From Streptomyces sp. KL109B (GTDB taxonomy: Bacteria; Actinomycetota; Actinomycetes; Streptomycetales; Streptomycetaceae), in NCBI RefSeq assembly GCF_030766935.1, contig NZ_JASERL010000002.1:682001-746000 (forward strand): a DNA stretch of 64,000 bases, given 5' to 3'. Within the stretch, counting starts at the first letter, position 1. Every line of letters begins with the position of its first letter. Below the pieces are notes generated by a model. It was not told where the DNA came from. It saw nothing but the letters and a program-made list of their open reading frames with translations, and made no database searches. The position numbers and the translations under genes are program-made. Below are positions 7,933-16,749 of the stretch, one piece after another.

Positions 7933-9558
7933 TCAAAGTGCGGGGCACTTGCTGTGCGGGCGCTCGTAGGTCCGGTAGAGCGGGGCGCCGCTCCGGTTCT
8001 TCTCCGGGAAGGTCACGATCGGTACCGGTTTGCACACGGGCCACTGTCCGACTCCGGCGTTGTCCGCGTTCTCGTCTGCGTCGACGAACGTGAAGTCGCC
8101 GCCCGCGGCCTGCACGCACATGGCGCAGTCGTCCTGCGGGCTGCCCTTGCGCAGCTGGCCCTGGATGTCGTCGTCGCTGACCTCGCGGTCGCCGCTCTCG
8201 CTGGACTGCTTCACGGCGTTGCTCACCGCGGCGAGGGCGTCGTGGTACATCACGGCGTAGCCGTCGTTGAGGGCCCGCTTCCCGGCGTCCGTGAAGGAGC
8301 GTTCGTAGGCGCTCGCGAAGCGTCCGAAGTGCCGGGGCGTCTCTCCTTCGCCACGCTCCCAGCGGGGCGCGTCCACGGCCGCCGCCGTCACGATCCGGAT
8401 GTGCAGCCGGTCCGCCTTCTCGCGGATGGCCGGGCTCTCGGTGACCGGGTCGCGGGCCGTGCTGACGCGCAGGATGCGCAGCGGGTCGTCGGGCCCGTAC
8501 CGGCAGGAGCCCGTGTGGTCGATGGCGTCCACGAAGGGCTGCAGGTCCGCGTCGCGGCCGGCCAGGAACACCGTCCTGGTGCCGACTTCGCACATCGCCT
8601 CCACCGACTCCTTGAAGTCCTGCTTGTCACCCCGCTCCGGACCCTTTTTGCCCTGGTACGTCTCGATCGTCCGGCGCACCGCGTTGTTGGTGAGGCCGTA
8701 GTCCGCGCCGAACTTCTTCAGCATGACTCCGCGCAGGTCGGAGACGTACTTGTCGTCCCGCTCGTCCGCGATCATGAACGCCTTCTCGCGGTCGACGTCG
8801 GTCCGCTCCGCGTACTGCTTCAGGGCGTCGACGAGCTGGGCGTTGGAGGGCGACACCTTGAACAGGTACGGGTTCTCCATGTCGGTGGCGCTCAGCGCGG
8901 CGCTGACGGACGGGATCCCGGCCTTTTCGAGGCCGCGCACGGAGGCGAGGGTCCTGCTGTCGCTGTTGGGGAAGCCGACGGCGGCGACGACGGGAGCGGC
9001 CACGCCGTCCCGGCTCCGGGCGCTCAACTCCTTGACCACGTCCGGCCAGTAGCCGAGGTACTCGCCCACGTTGGCGAAGAGGAGCTGGATCGCGCTGCGC
9101 CTGGTCGTCGAACCCTTGTTGTGCTCGTACTGCGCGACGTACGCGCCCTGCAGCGCGTGCAGGATCAGCGACTTGGACATGGCCGCGCCTTCGGTCTTCT
9201 GGCTGTACGGCATGACGACGGCGACGCTCACCACCTTGCGGTGCGGCGACGCGCTCGCCCGCGCCTTCGCGTTCTCGCGCGCGATGCGGTCCAGGACGCC
9301 CTTCAGCTCCGGTTCGAACGCGTACGGCCGCGCGGTGACGCCGACGCACTCCCCGGCCTCCCCCACGCGCCGCAGCTCGTGGTCCGCGGTGCAGTAGGTC
9401 CGGCTGTCCAGGTACGCGCCGACACCCCACCAGGCCCCGCCGCCGACGAGCGCCCCCACCAGCACCCACAGCGCGATCACGTCGATCAGGCCGAGCACCC
9501 GGAACCGCAGCCGCCGGGGCAGCCAGCGCCAGGTCCTGCGGTCCGTCCAGCGCCTCAC
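7933..9558 (-). CDS. Membrane-anchored periplasmic-binding-like (type I) protein
   Basis: The 541-residue protein has a basic N-terminus (WTDRRTWRWLPRRLRFR), one transmembrane helix (about residues 21-48) and a large extracytoplasmic domain. That domain looks like a branched-chain amino-acid-type substrate-binding fold: VVSVAVVMPYSQ, VVAAVGFPNSDSRT, AGIPSVSAALSATDMENPYLFKVSPSNAQL and TVFLAGRDADLQPFVDAI all match such proteins. A cysteine-rich C-terminal tail (DDCAMCVQAAGG, WPVCKP, HSKCPAL) is unusual. The GTG start is supported by GGGAGGATGAC directly upstream and lies 1 bp beyond the NTPase stop. No ABC permease gene is nearby, so a sensory rather than transport role is more likely. Not a lipoprotein. 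Confidence 0.75.
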   Translation of the reverse strand: MRRWTDRRTWRWLPRRLRFRVLGLIDVIALWVLVGALVGGGAWWGVGAYLDSRTYCTADHELRRVGEAGECVGVTARPYAFEPELKGVLDRIARENAKARASASPHRKVVSVAVVMPYSQKTEGAAMSKSLILHALQGAYVAQYEHNKGSTTRRSAIQLLFANVGEYLGYWPDVVKELSARSRDGVAAPVVAAVGFPNSDSRTLASVRGLEKAGIPSVSAALSATDMENPYLFKVSPSNAQLVDALKQYAERTDVDREKAFMIADERDDKYVSDLRGVMLKKFGADYGLTNNAVRRTIETYQGKKGPERGDKQDFKESVEAMCEVGTRTVFLAGRDADLQPFVDAIDHTGSCRYGPDDPLRILRVSTARDPVTESPAIREKADRLHIRIVTAAAVDAPRWERGEGETPRHFGRFASAYERSFTDAGKRALNDGYAVMYHDALAAVSNAVKQSSESGDREVSDDDIQGQLRKGSPQDDCAMCVQAAGGDFTFVDADENADNAGVGQWPVCKPVPIVTFPEKNRSGAPLYRTYERPHSKCPAL

Positions 9559-9559
9559 G

Positions 9560-11851
9560 TCATCCTCCCGTCCGCGGCTGATCGCCCTGCCAGCTGCGCT
9601 CAAGCGGCCAGTCCTCGCCGTCCCGCAGGGCCCGCGGCCAGCGGACCGCGGCCTGGGCGAGGACCGCACGCCCGGTCAGGTGCTGGGCGGAGAGGAACGA
9701 CAGGTCCTGGCCGATCCGCGCGGTCAACACCCGGTCCGCCTCGGCGAGTTCGTCGGCGGAGTACCACAGGGCGTGCAGGAGGCGGTGGATCGCCTGCTTC
9801 TCCAGGCCCGCCTCCGGGTCGGCCTGGAGCTGCTGCCGGTCCCTGCGCCCCTTGCCGACCTCCTGGCACTGCTCGAACCACAGGTCGCCGGGCGGGCGCG
9901 GCGCGTGCGCCACGGTCCGCAGCGTGCGCAGCCACCCCAGGGCGTCGCCGTCGGAGCGTACGAACTCCGTGTGCAGCCGGTCGACGACCTCCTGGGTCTC
10001 GCCGCCGGACAGCCGGTGCCACAGGAAGCGGGCCCACTCGTCGCGCCCGGCCCGCCCCGTACGGCTCTCGGCGCGGCGCCTGTGGTGCTGGGCGAGCAGC
10101 CCGTGGGCGTCGCTCCAGCCGACGCCGCCCGCGCCGCGCCCGCTGCGCATCTGGTGCACGAGCAGGGCGCGCAGGAAGCGGTCCGTGATGAACGGCCGGC
10201 TGCCGGGCCCGCGCGACCAGCGCTCGCGTTCCAGCTGGGCGGCGACGCCGTCGGCGGCTGCCAGGTCGTCGATCCGCCGCGGCACCCACCGCTCGGCGAG
10301 CTGCTCGGCCGCCTCCCGGTCCCAGGCCAGCGAGAACAGGCACAGCTCGTCGTGGTTCTCGCTGCCGACGAGGGTGTTGAGCAGCCGCCAGATGACGGAC
10401 TCGCCGGCGCCGCCGGGCTGGTCCAGGTCGAGCAGTTCCTCGGCGGCCACCCACTCCTCGCCGCGCGCCTTGTGCACGACGGCGTCGCACATGCGGCGGG
10501 CACCCATGGGGTGGCCGCGGGTCAGGTCGTGCAGCGCGGTCGCGATGTACGGGTCGAAGGTGACGCGCTCGTCGCTCCTGAGCATGCGCTCCAGGTGCTG
10601 GGTGTCGAGCGGCGGCAGCGGCAGCATCAGCACGCCCTCGGACGGCTCCTCGCTGTCGCGGCTCCAGCGGGTGCGCGCGCCGACCTCCTGGAGGGGCTGG
10701 CGGGTGGCCTGTGTGTACGGCGCGGTCTCCTGCTCGTCCTCGGGCGTCTCGTCATCGTCGTCGGCGTCCCCGCGCAGCTCCGTGGCGAGTACGACGACGG
10801 GGTCGCGGGCGCCCTTGACCTGCAACGCCCGCTGTTCCAGGAGGAGTTCGAGGAAGTCGCGGCCGGGGTCGGTGTGCACGTTGTCGAGCAGGATCAGCGG
10901 CCTTGGGGCGCGGTTGCCGCGCCGCAGCCTGCCGTAGCGCACGTCCCGGAGGAACGCGGCCATCAGCATGCGCTCGACGCCGCGCCGGAAGCCCCGGCCC
11001 TGGTGGAACTCCTGGCAGAGCCGGGCCACGGCTCGCGCGCGCTGCGCGGAGGGGACGCGGGGCGGTTCGGTGTGCGCGTCGGGCGGCATGCCGCGCAGCC
11101 GGTTGTCGCTCTCGCTGCGGTGGGTCTCGTACCAGCTGACCAGCTCGCGGGGGCCGAGCCTGCGGGTGCGGCGGCGGTACTGGCGGCCGAGGTAGGTGCG
11201 CACGGCCGCCTCGGGGAAGTCGGCCGGGTCGGGCGAGCCGCCCTCCGGGGGCGCGGGCAGCGCGGGGCGGAACAGGGCGTCCCAGGTGGGCGGGGGTTCG
11301 CCGGTCGGCCAGGGGCCCATGAGGGCGGCGGCGTGCCGGTCGGCGACGTCGAGTTCGTCGTCGATGCCGGGGCGCCGGGCGGAGATCACGGCGAGCAGTC
11401 CCGCGGTGGTCCTGGGGAAGCGCAGGCGGCCGAACCCGGCGACGGGGAGCGACAGTTGGCGGACCAGCTCGACCAGCATCTCGACCGTGTACGAGTTGTT
11501 GGCGATCTCGGGCCCCACCCTGGCCCGCTCCTCCAGGTCGGTGCAGTTGATGCGGGCGAAGGGGACGCGCGGTCCTGGGTAGGGGCCGGTGTCGGGGGCG
11601 TAGGCCCGCTGGAGGTCGTTGAGCATGGCGCTCTTGCCGGTGCCGTGCCGCCCGCTGAGCAGCACGACGGGCAGGTCGTCGGCGAACTCCTGGTGGCGGC
11701 GCCTGCGGTGGCGCTCGCGCTCCAGGCCGATGAGGCGGGGCACGAGCTGGCGCAGCAGGGGCTGGCGCGCGTACACCTCGGGTATCTGGTCGTCGGTTTC
11801 GGTGACGAGCCCCCCGCCGCCGTGTCCCCCGTGTCCCCCGTGGTCGGTCAC
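9560..11851 (-). CDS. Large P-loop NTPase (STAND/AAA-like) of a three-gene module
   Basis: The 763-residue cytosolic protein begins with a Gly-His-rich stretch, then a nucleotide-binding domain with Walker A GRHGTGKS (residues 67-74) and Walker B-like LILLDNVH (Asp about 323). A phenylalanine/arginine-rich sensor region follows (MGARRMCDAVVHKA). The last 250 residues contain helical repeats and a tryptophan-rich part (LWYSADELAEADRVLT). The layout resembles orphan signalling NTPases rather than an ABC ATPase: there is no LSGGQ. An acidic low-complexity insert (DADDDDETPEDEQE) lies near residue 370. It is coupled by ATGA to the upstream gene and runs to within 1 bp of the membrane sensor gene, so the three proteins are presumably made together. 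Function unknown. Confidence 0.75.
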   Translation of the reverse strand: MTDHGGHGGHGGGGLVTETDDQIPEVYARQPLLRQLVPRLIGLERERHRRRRHQEFADDLPVVLLSGRHGTGKSAMLNDLQRAYAPDTGPYPGPRVPFARINCTDLEERARVGPEIANNSYTVEMLVELVRQLSLPVAGFGRLRFPRTTAGLLAVISARRPGIDDELDVADRHAAALMGPWPTGEPPPTWDALFRPALPAPPEGGSPDPADFPEAAVRTYLGRQYRRRTRRLGPRELVSWYETHRSESDNRLRGMPPDAHTEPPRVPSAQRARAVARLCQEFHQGRGFRRGVERMLMAAFLRDVRYGRLRRGNRAPRPLILLDNVHTDPGRDFLELLLEQRALQVKGARDPVVVLATELRGDADDDDETPEDEQETAPYTQATRQPLQEVGARTRWSRDSEEPSEGVLMLPLPPLDTQHLERMLRSDERVTFDPYIATALHDLTRGHPMGARRMCDAVVHKARGEEWVAAEELLDLDQPGGAGESVIWRLLNTLVGSENHDELCLFSLAWDREAAEQLAERWVPRRIDDLAAADGVAAQLERERWSRGPGSRPFITDRFLRALLVHQMRSGRGAGGVGWSDAHGLLAQHHRRRAESRTGRAGRDEWARFLWHRLSGGETQEVVDRLHTEFVRSDGDALGWLRTLRTVAHAPRPPGDLWFEQCQEVGKGRRDRQQLQADPEAGLEKQAIHRLLHALWYSADELAEADRVLTARIGQDLSFLSAQHLTGRAVLAQAAVRWPRALRDGEDWPLERSWQGDQPRTGG

Positions 11852-12636
11852 GGCAGCCTCAGTATCTGCCGGATGAGTTCGGCCGCGAGGCTGGTCGCCA
11901 TGTCCCGGCCCTCGGACTGCAGAAGGTTGCCCGCGCGCTCGAAGAAGCCGCGCACCGCGCTGTCGTCCGGCCGGCCACCGCTGCGGCTCACGTCGGTCAG
12001 CTCACCGGCGAGTTCGACGACCTGACGCAGTTCGCCGTCGCTCGCGGACAGGTCGGGGCGGGACGCCTGGACGAGCTGGGCCAGCTCCTCGTACGAGATC
12101 ACCACCCCGGCCCCCTGCTCCGCCGGGCTGACCCGCACGGGTGTGGGCAGTTCCAGGTGGGCGCCCGCGTACTCCAGGTCCTCCATGGGGAGTTGGCGCC
12201 CGCAGTAGAAGGCCTCGCTGGCCCACAGGAAGTCCTCGGGGTTGGACCCGTCGCCGCTGCGGTGCTTACCGGCCCGGTCCCAGTACGCGAACAGGGCCGC
12301 CTTGGCGTAGCGCCGCCTGGCCTCCCGGTCGGCGTACGCCTCGTCCCAGACGGCGACCTCCGCGAGGCCTGCGGCGGTCGGGGAGACGAGGGGCGGGTCG
12401 GCGCCGGAGTCGTTGTGCTCGGTGAGCCAGCCGAGCGCGGCGAGGCGCTCCACCACATCGGCGACCAGGTCCACCGTGCACCGCTCGTGCGCCGCGAACT
12501 CGGCGCTTGCCACCCGGCTCGCCCCGCCCGTGCCGGTCCGCTCGACGAGCCAGCGCAGGAATCGCGCGGACGCGGCCCCCGCCTCGTCGTAGACCGGTGA
12601 CAGACCATTCGTCGGAACCGACCTCGATCCGCCCAT
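11848..12636 (-). CDS. Winged-helix-like protein of the NTPase module
   Basis: The 262-residue protein is of unknown function. Residues about 22-100 (ARFLRWLVERTG, FAAHERCTVDLVADVVERLAALGWL, LVSPTAAGL) have the helix and wing pattern of a winged-helix domain. The remainder is helical, with FLWASEAFYCGRQLPMEDLEYAGAHLE in the centre and a C-terminal helix (AAELIRQILRLP). ATG 12636 is chosen because GGGAG lies 9 nt upstream; an in-frame ATG at 12705 would overlap the divergent promoter region. Its stop overlaps the NTPase start (ATGA), making it the first gene of the module. It could be a regulator or adaptor; nothing in the sequence decides. Confidence 0.65.
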   Translation of the reverse strand: MGGSRSVPTNGLSPVYDEAGAASARFLRWLVERTGTGGASRVASAEFAAHERCTVDLVADVVERLAALGWLTEHNDSGADPPLVSPTAAGLAEVAVWDEAYADREARRRYAKAALFAYWDRAGKHRSGDGSNPEDFLWASEAFYCGRQLPMEDLEYAGAHLELPTPVRVSPAEQGAGVVISYEELAQLVQASRPDLSASDGELRQVVELAGELTDVSRSGGRPDDSAVRGFFERAGNLLQSEGRDMATSLAAELIRQILRLP

Positions 12637-12764
12637 CTCCCCCAACTCCCGTGACCGGCAACGGGCGTTCACCTTCCCCGAACTTCGAGGCCAAACACGT
12701 GTCATACGCCGGTTTCTTGAACCTCAAACACCCGCGTGAACGGGGCGAATTTCGACGGACCCTC

Positions 12765-12794
12765 TTGACAGCCACGAGCCCTTACAGGCAATCT
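12765..12794 (+). promoter_or_regulatory. Probable hyi promoter
   Basis: TTGACA (12765-12770) is followed after 18 nt by CAATCT (12789-12794). The predicted start of transcription falls inside the first 15-bp operator repeat. Confidence 0.55.
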
Positions 12795-12829
12795 TCCATC
12801 AAGTAGAAACGAACTTCCGCAATACGAAA
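12794..12829 (+). promoter_or_regulatory. Paired 15-bp operators at the hyi promoter (AllR-type)
   Basis: TTCCATCAAGTAGAA (12794-12808) and TTCCGCAATACGAAA (12815-12829) start 21 bp apart, two helical turns. The same spacing and pattern occur in the gcl promoter (19949-19984). The first copy overlaps the -10 box and start point, which suggests repression. In S. coelicolor the IclR-family repressor AllR controls hyi; assigning these sites to it is inference. Confidence 0.7.
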
Positions 12830-12875
12830 TTAACGGAGTTCGACGACTTCGAAGATGAAGGGAGCGCCGACCCCC

Positions 12876-13712
12876 ATGGGATTCGCAGACCAGCGCTTCA
12901 ACGTCAACCTGTCGATCCTCTTCACGGAGCTCCCGCTCCTGGAGCGCCCCGCGGCGGCGGCCGCGGCGGGCTTCACGGCGGTCGAGCTGTGGTGGCCCTG
13001 GGTCGACGCGCCCACCCCCGAGCAGTCCGAGCTCGACGCCCTGCGCGCCGCGATCAAGGACGCCGGCGTCCAGCTCACCGGCCTGAACTTCTACGCGGGT
13101 CAGCTGCCGGGCCCGGACCGGGGCGCCCTGTCGATCCCCGGCGAGGAGAGCGAGAAGTTCCGCGCGAACATCGACGTCGCGGCGGACTTCGCCCAGTCCC
13201 TCGGCTGCACGGCGCTCAACGCGCTCTACGGCAACCGTGTCGACGGCGCCACGGAGCAGGAGCAGGACGAGCTCGCCCTGGAGAACCTGGTGCTGGCGGC
13301 CCGCGCCGCCGACCGCGTCGGCGCCGTACTCCTCATCGAGGCGCTGAACGCGCCGGAGTCGCCGAAGTGCCCGATCGTGAGCGCCCCCAAGGCGATCGAG
13401 ATCGTGGACAAGGTGAACGCGGCGACCGGCCTCGGCAACGCCAAGTTCCTGATGGACCTGTACCACCTGTCCATGAACGGCGAGGACCTCACGGCGGTCA
13501 TCAGCGCCTACACCGACAAGACGGCGCACGTGCAGATCGCCGACAACCCGGGCCGCGGCGCCCCCGGCACCGGTTCGCTGCCGCTCGAGGAGCTGCTCGA
13601 CCAGCTGAAGAAGGCCGGCTACGAGGGCTACGTCGGCCTGGAGTACAAGCCGGGCGACGCCCCGAGCGCCGAGTCCTTCGCCTGGCTGCCGCACGAGCAC
13701 CGCGCCGCCTGA
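12876..13712 (+). CDS. hyi: Hydroxypyruvate isomerase
   Basis: The 278-residue TIM-barrel enzyme of the AP-endonuclease-2 superfamily interconverts hydroxypyruvate and tartronate semialdehyde in the glyoxylate-to-glycerate route. Visible features are FNVNLSILFTELPLLERPAAAAAAGFTAVELWWPW at the N-terminus, metal-ligand candidates in LIEALN (Glu), FLMDLYHLSMNGEDL (Asp/His) and the C-terminal GLEYKPG (Glu). ATG 12876 is preferred over an in-frame ATG at 12855 because it gives the usual MGFADQRFN start; Shine-Dalgarno evidence (GGAG 11 nt upstream) is modest for both. It lies 86 bp before the tartronate semialdehyde reductase gene, likely one transcript. Confidence 0.92.
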   Translation: MGFADQRFNVNLSILFTELPLLERPAAAAAAGFTAVELWWPWVDAPTPEQSELDALRAAIKDAGVQLTGLNFYAGQLPGPDRGALSIPGEESEKFRANIDVAADFAQSLGCTALNALYGNRVDGATEQEQDELALENLVLAARAADRVGAVLLIEALNAPESPKCPIVSAPKAIEIVDKVNAATGLGNAKFLMDLYHLSMNGEDLTAVISAYTDKTAHVQIADNPGRGAPGTGSLPLEELLDQLKKAGYEGYVGLEYKPGDAPSAESFAWLPHEHRAA

Positions 13713-13798
13713 GCCGTCGCCCGACGCCTCGGCGAGCACCTCGACGGGCGCCAACTCATCGACGTACAAGCCTTATCTGAGCTTTTGGAGTCACCCTC

Positions 13799-14695
13799 AT
13801 GAGCAACAACCTCCCCAAGGTCGCGTGGATCGGTCTCGGCATCATGGGCTCCCCCATGTCGGAGAACCTGATCAAGGCCGGCTACGACGTCACGGGCTTC
13901 ACGCTGGAGCAGGACAAGCTGGACCGCCTCACGGCCGCCGGCGGCACCGCCGCGAAGTCGATCGCCGAGGCCGTCAAGGACGCCGACGTCGTCGTGACGA
14001 TGGTTCCGGCCTCCCCGCAGGTCGAGGCCATCGCCTACGGCCCGGACGGCATCCTGGAGAACGCGAAGTCGGGCGCCCTGCTCGTCGACATGTCGTCGAT
14101 CACCCCGCAGACCTCGGTCGACCTGGCAAAGGCCGCCAAGGACAAGGGAATTCGCGTCCTCGACGCCCCCGTCTCCGGTGGCGAGGCCGGCGCGATCGAG
14201 GCCGTCCTGTCCATCATGGTCGGCGGTGAGCAGGCCGAGTTCGACGAGGCCAAGCCGCTGCTCGACGCGCTCGGCAAGACCATCGTGCTGTGCGGCCCGC
14301 ACGGCTCGGGCCAGACCGTGAAGGCCGCCAACCAGCTGATCGTCGCCGTGAACATCCAGGCGTGCGCCGAGGCCGTGGTCTTCCTGGAGAAGTCCGGCGT
14401 CGACCTGAAGGCGGCCCTGGACGTCCTCAACGGCGGCCTGGCCGGCTCCACCGTGCTGACCCGCAAGAAGGACAACTTCCTCAACCGGGACTTCAAGCCG
14501 GGCTTCCGCATCGACCTGCACCACAAGGACATGGGCATCGTCACCGACGCCGCCCGCAATGTCGGTGCCGCGCTGCCGGTCGGCGCCACCGTCGCCCAGC
14601 TGGTCGCGTCGCTGCGCGCCCAGGGCGACGGCGGCCTGGACCACTCGGCGCTGCTGCGCTCGGTCGAGCGCCTCTCCGGCGACCAGCCCAAGTAA
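13799..14695 (+). CDS. garR: 2-hydroxy-3-oxopropionate (tartronate semialdehyde) reductase
   Basis: This 298-residue beta-hydroxyacid dehydrogenase reduces tartronate semialdehyde to glycerate with NAD(P)H. The N-terminal Rossmann motif is WIGLGIMGSPMSENL. The substrate-binding DAPVSGGEAGAIEA motif and the catalytic-lysine helix GSGQTVKAANQLIV are intact, and FRIDLHHKDMGIVTDAA closes the family pattern. GGAG sits 8 nt before the ATG. Its substrate is the product of glyoxylate carboligase (18010-19797) and of the isomerase directly upstream, so three consecutive steps are encoded within 7 kb. Confidence 0.94.
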   Translation: MSNNLPKVAWIGLGIMGSPMSENLIKAGYDVTGFTLEQDKLDRLTAAGGTAAKSIAEAVKDADVVVTMVPASPQVEAIAYGPDGILENAKSGALLVDMSSITPQTSVDLAKAAKDKGIRVLDAPVSGGEAGAIEAVLSIMVGGEQAEFDEAKPLLDALGKTIVLCGPHGSGQTVKAANQLIVAVNIQACAEAVVFLEKSGVDLKAALDVLNGGLAGSTVLTRKKDNFLNRDFKPGFRIDLHHKDMGIVTDAARNVGAALPVGATVAQLVASLRAQGDGGLDHSALLRSVERLSGDQPK

Positions 14696-14791
14696 GTCCC
14701 CCCAGACTTCCGGGCCGTGGCGGCGCTGACACCTGTCCTGTCGCGCCCAGGCGTCGCCGCGGCCCGGAACCAGTATTCGCGTACCCATAAC

Positions 14792-14810
14792 TTCAACAAA
14801 CTGTTGACGT
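14792..14810 (+). promoter_or_regulatory. Palindromic operator overlapping the catalase -35 box
   Basis: TTCAACAAACTGTTGACGT is identical to the site at 7114-7132 upstream of the urate operon, read on the opposite strand. The TTGACG at 14804-14809 is followed 18 nt later by TACGCT (14828-14833). The architecture matches the urate promoter, so both units probably respond to one repressor. Confidence 0.75.
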
Positions 14811-14891
14811 AGCAGTTCAGGGGTCCTTACGCTCCCTGACATCGACAGCTCCATCGTCAGCAGCAACTGCACGGAAGGTCGCCTCGAACCC

Positions 14892-16349
14892 ATGCCGAAG
14901 CGTGTGCTCACCACCGAGTCCGGCGCCCCAGTCGCCGACAACCAGAACTCCGCCACCGCAGGCGTCGGCGGCCCGATCCTCCTTCAGGACCAGCACCTCC
15001 TGGAGAAGCTCGCCCGCTTCAACCGCGAGCGCATCCCGGAGCGCGTGGTGCACGCCCGCGGTTCCGGCGCGTACGGCTACTTCGAGGTGACGGACGACGT
15101 CACCGACTACACGTACGCCGACTTCCTGAACACGGTCGGCAAGCGCACCGAGGTCTTCCTGCGCTTCTCGACCGTCGCCGACAACCTCGGTGGCGCGGAC
15201 GCCGTCCGCGACCCGCGCGGCTTCGCCCTGAAGTTCTACACCGAAGAGGGCAATTACGACCTCGTCGGCAACAACACCCCGGTCTTCTTCATCAAGGACC
15301 CGCTGAAGTTCCCCGACTTCATCCACTCCCAGAAGCGCGACCCGTTCACGGGCAAGCAGGAGCCGGAGAACGTCTGGGACTTCTGGGCGCACGCCCCCGA
15401 GGCCACGCACCAGGTGACCTGGCTGATGGGCGACCGCGGCATCCCGGCGTCCTACCGCCACATGAACGGCTACGGTTCGCACACCTACCAGTGGACGAAC
15501 GACAAGGGCGAGGCCTTCTTCGTCAAGTACCACTTCAAGACGAACCAGGGCATCCGCTCGCTCTCGTCCGAGCAGGCCGCGGAGATCGCCGGCAAGGACG
15601 CCAACTCGCACCAGACGGACCTCCTCCAGGCCATCGAGCGCGGCGTGAACCCGTCCTGGACGGTCTACGTCCAGCTGATGCCGGCCGCCGAGGCCGCGGA
15701 CTACCGCTTCAACCCGTTCGACCTCACCAAGGTGTGGCCGCACAAGGACTACCCGCTGCAGCGCGTCGGCCGCCTGGTCCTCGACCGCAACCCCGACAAC
15801 GTCTTCGCCGAGGTCGAGCAGGCCGCGTTCTCCCCGAACAACTTCGTTCCGGGCATCGGCCCCTCCCCCGACAAGATGCTGCAGGGCCGCCTGTTCGCCT
15901 ACGCGGACGCGCACCGCTACCGCCTCGGCGTCAACCACACGCAGCTCGCGGTGAACGCCCCGAAGGCGACGCAGGCGAACAACTACGGCCGCGACGGCGC
16001 CATGGCCACGAACGCCTACGCCCGCGCCCACAAGAACTACGAGCCGAACTCCTTCGACGGCCCGACCGAGACCGGCCGCCCGCTGGCCGCCCCGCTCGCC
16101 ATCAACGGCCACACGGGCACGCACGAGGCCCCGGCCCACACGAAGGACGACGACTTCTTCCAGGCCGGTGAGCTCTACCGCCTGATGTCGGAGGACGAGA
16201 AGGGACGCCTGGTCGCGAACATCGCGGGCGGCCTCTCCCAGGTCTCGCGCGACGACATCGTCGAGAAGAACCTGGCCCACTTCCACGCCGCCGACGCCGA
16301 CTACGGCAAGCGCGTGGAGGAGGCGGTCCGCGCCCTGCGCGAGGACTGA
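14892..16349 (+). CDS. katA: Small-subunit haem catalase
   Basis: The 485-residue monofunctional catalase splits H2O2 to water and oxygen. Active-site elements are [15 protein letters not shown] (distal His), [42 protein letters not shown] (with the distal Asn) and the proximal haem ligand Tyr337 in [12 protein letters not shown]. Length and lack of a C-terminal flavodoxin-like domain place it among small clade-3 catalases. It lies in the glyoxylate gene cluster and shares an exact operator with the urate oxidase operon, so a role in removing uricase-derived peroxide is strongly suggested. Overlapping hairpins follow the stop. Confidence 0.96.
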   Translation: MPKRVLTTESGAPVADNQNSATAGVGGPILLQDQHLLEKLARFNRERIPERVVHARGSGAYGYFEVTDDVTDYTYADFLNTVGKRTEVFLRFSTVADNLGGADAVRDPRGFALKFYTEEGNYDLVGNNTPVFFIKDPLKFPDFIHSQKRDPFTGKQEPENVWDFWAHAPEATHQVTWLMGDRGIPASYRHMNGYGSHTYQWTNDKGEAFFVKYHFKTNQGIRSLSSEQAAEIAGKDANSHQTDLLQAIERGVNPSWTVYVQLMPAAEAADYRFNPFDLTKVWPHKDYPLQRVGRLVLDRNPDNVFAEVEQAAFSPNNFVPGIGPSPDKMLQGRLFAYADAHRYRLGVNHTQLAVNAPKATQANNYGRDGAMATNAYARAHKNYEPNSFDGPTETGRPLAAPLAINGHTGTHEAPAHTKDDDFFQAGELYRLMSEDEKGRLVANIAGGLSQVSRDDIVEKNLAHFHAADADYGKRVEEAVRALRED

Positions 16350-16350
16350 G

Positions 16351-16398
16351 CCTCCCGCTGGACTGCGTACGGGGACGGCGGGAGGTCGCCCCGTACGC
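16351..16398 (+). terminator. Overlapping hairpins after catalase
   Basis: CCTCCCGC (16351-16358) pairs with GCGGGAGG (16378-16385), and GCGTACGGGG (16365-16374) pairs with CCCCGTACGC (16389-16398). The two stems interlock, so only one can form at a time. The placement right after the stop codon fits a terminator. Confidence 0.55.
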
Positions 16399-16749
16399 AA
16401 GGCCCCGCAGCGTTTTCGTGACCCGGATGAGGGGTGGTCACGAGAACGGCTGTGGGCGGACGAGGACCGCGGCGGCTTGTGCAGCGTACGAGCCAGTGCG
16501 GTGGTGAAGGTTCACCGCTCCCCTTTCGACCTGAGGAAGGGCGAACGGAGAACCGTCGTACGACAGCCGCCGCGGTCCCAGCCAACTCCTGCTCTCCGTC
16601 CGGTGGCGCGCATGCATGTTCCGCCAGTCGCGCGCCGTCGGACGGCAACAACTCCCTCCCACCGAACCAGAGCCCCGGGTACGACGGTCCGTACCCGGGG
16701 CTCTTCGGCGTGCGCGAGGGCGCTGCCCCGAGCACCCCGTCACCCGAAC
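16399..16749. other. Gene-poor interval with one strong hairpin
   Basis: No frame here has codon use or motifs like its neighbours. The only clear element is a perfect 15-bp inverted repeat, AGAGCCCCGGGTACG (16669-16683) with CGTACCCGGGGCTCT (16690-16704), loop 6 nt. It can terminate the TetR gene on the minus strand and any read-through from catalase. Confidence 0.6.
16669..16704 (-). terminator. Bidirectional terminator hairpin
   Basis: Perfect 15-bp stem around ACGGTC, 45 bp downstream of the TetR stop. No T-run follows, but stem length and GC content are typical for Streptomyces. Confidence 0.7.

Noticed and set aside
12839..12853. Third operator TTCGACGACTTCGAA at hyi
   Set aside because: Arms are palindromic but the spacing (24 bp) breaks the 21-bp phase and the sequence is typical of GC-rich leader DNA; mentioned only as a possibility.
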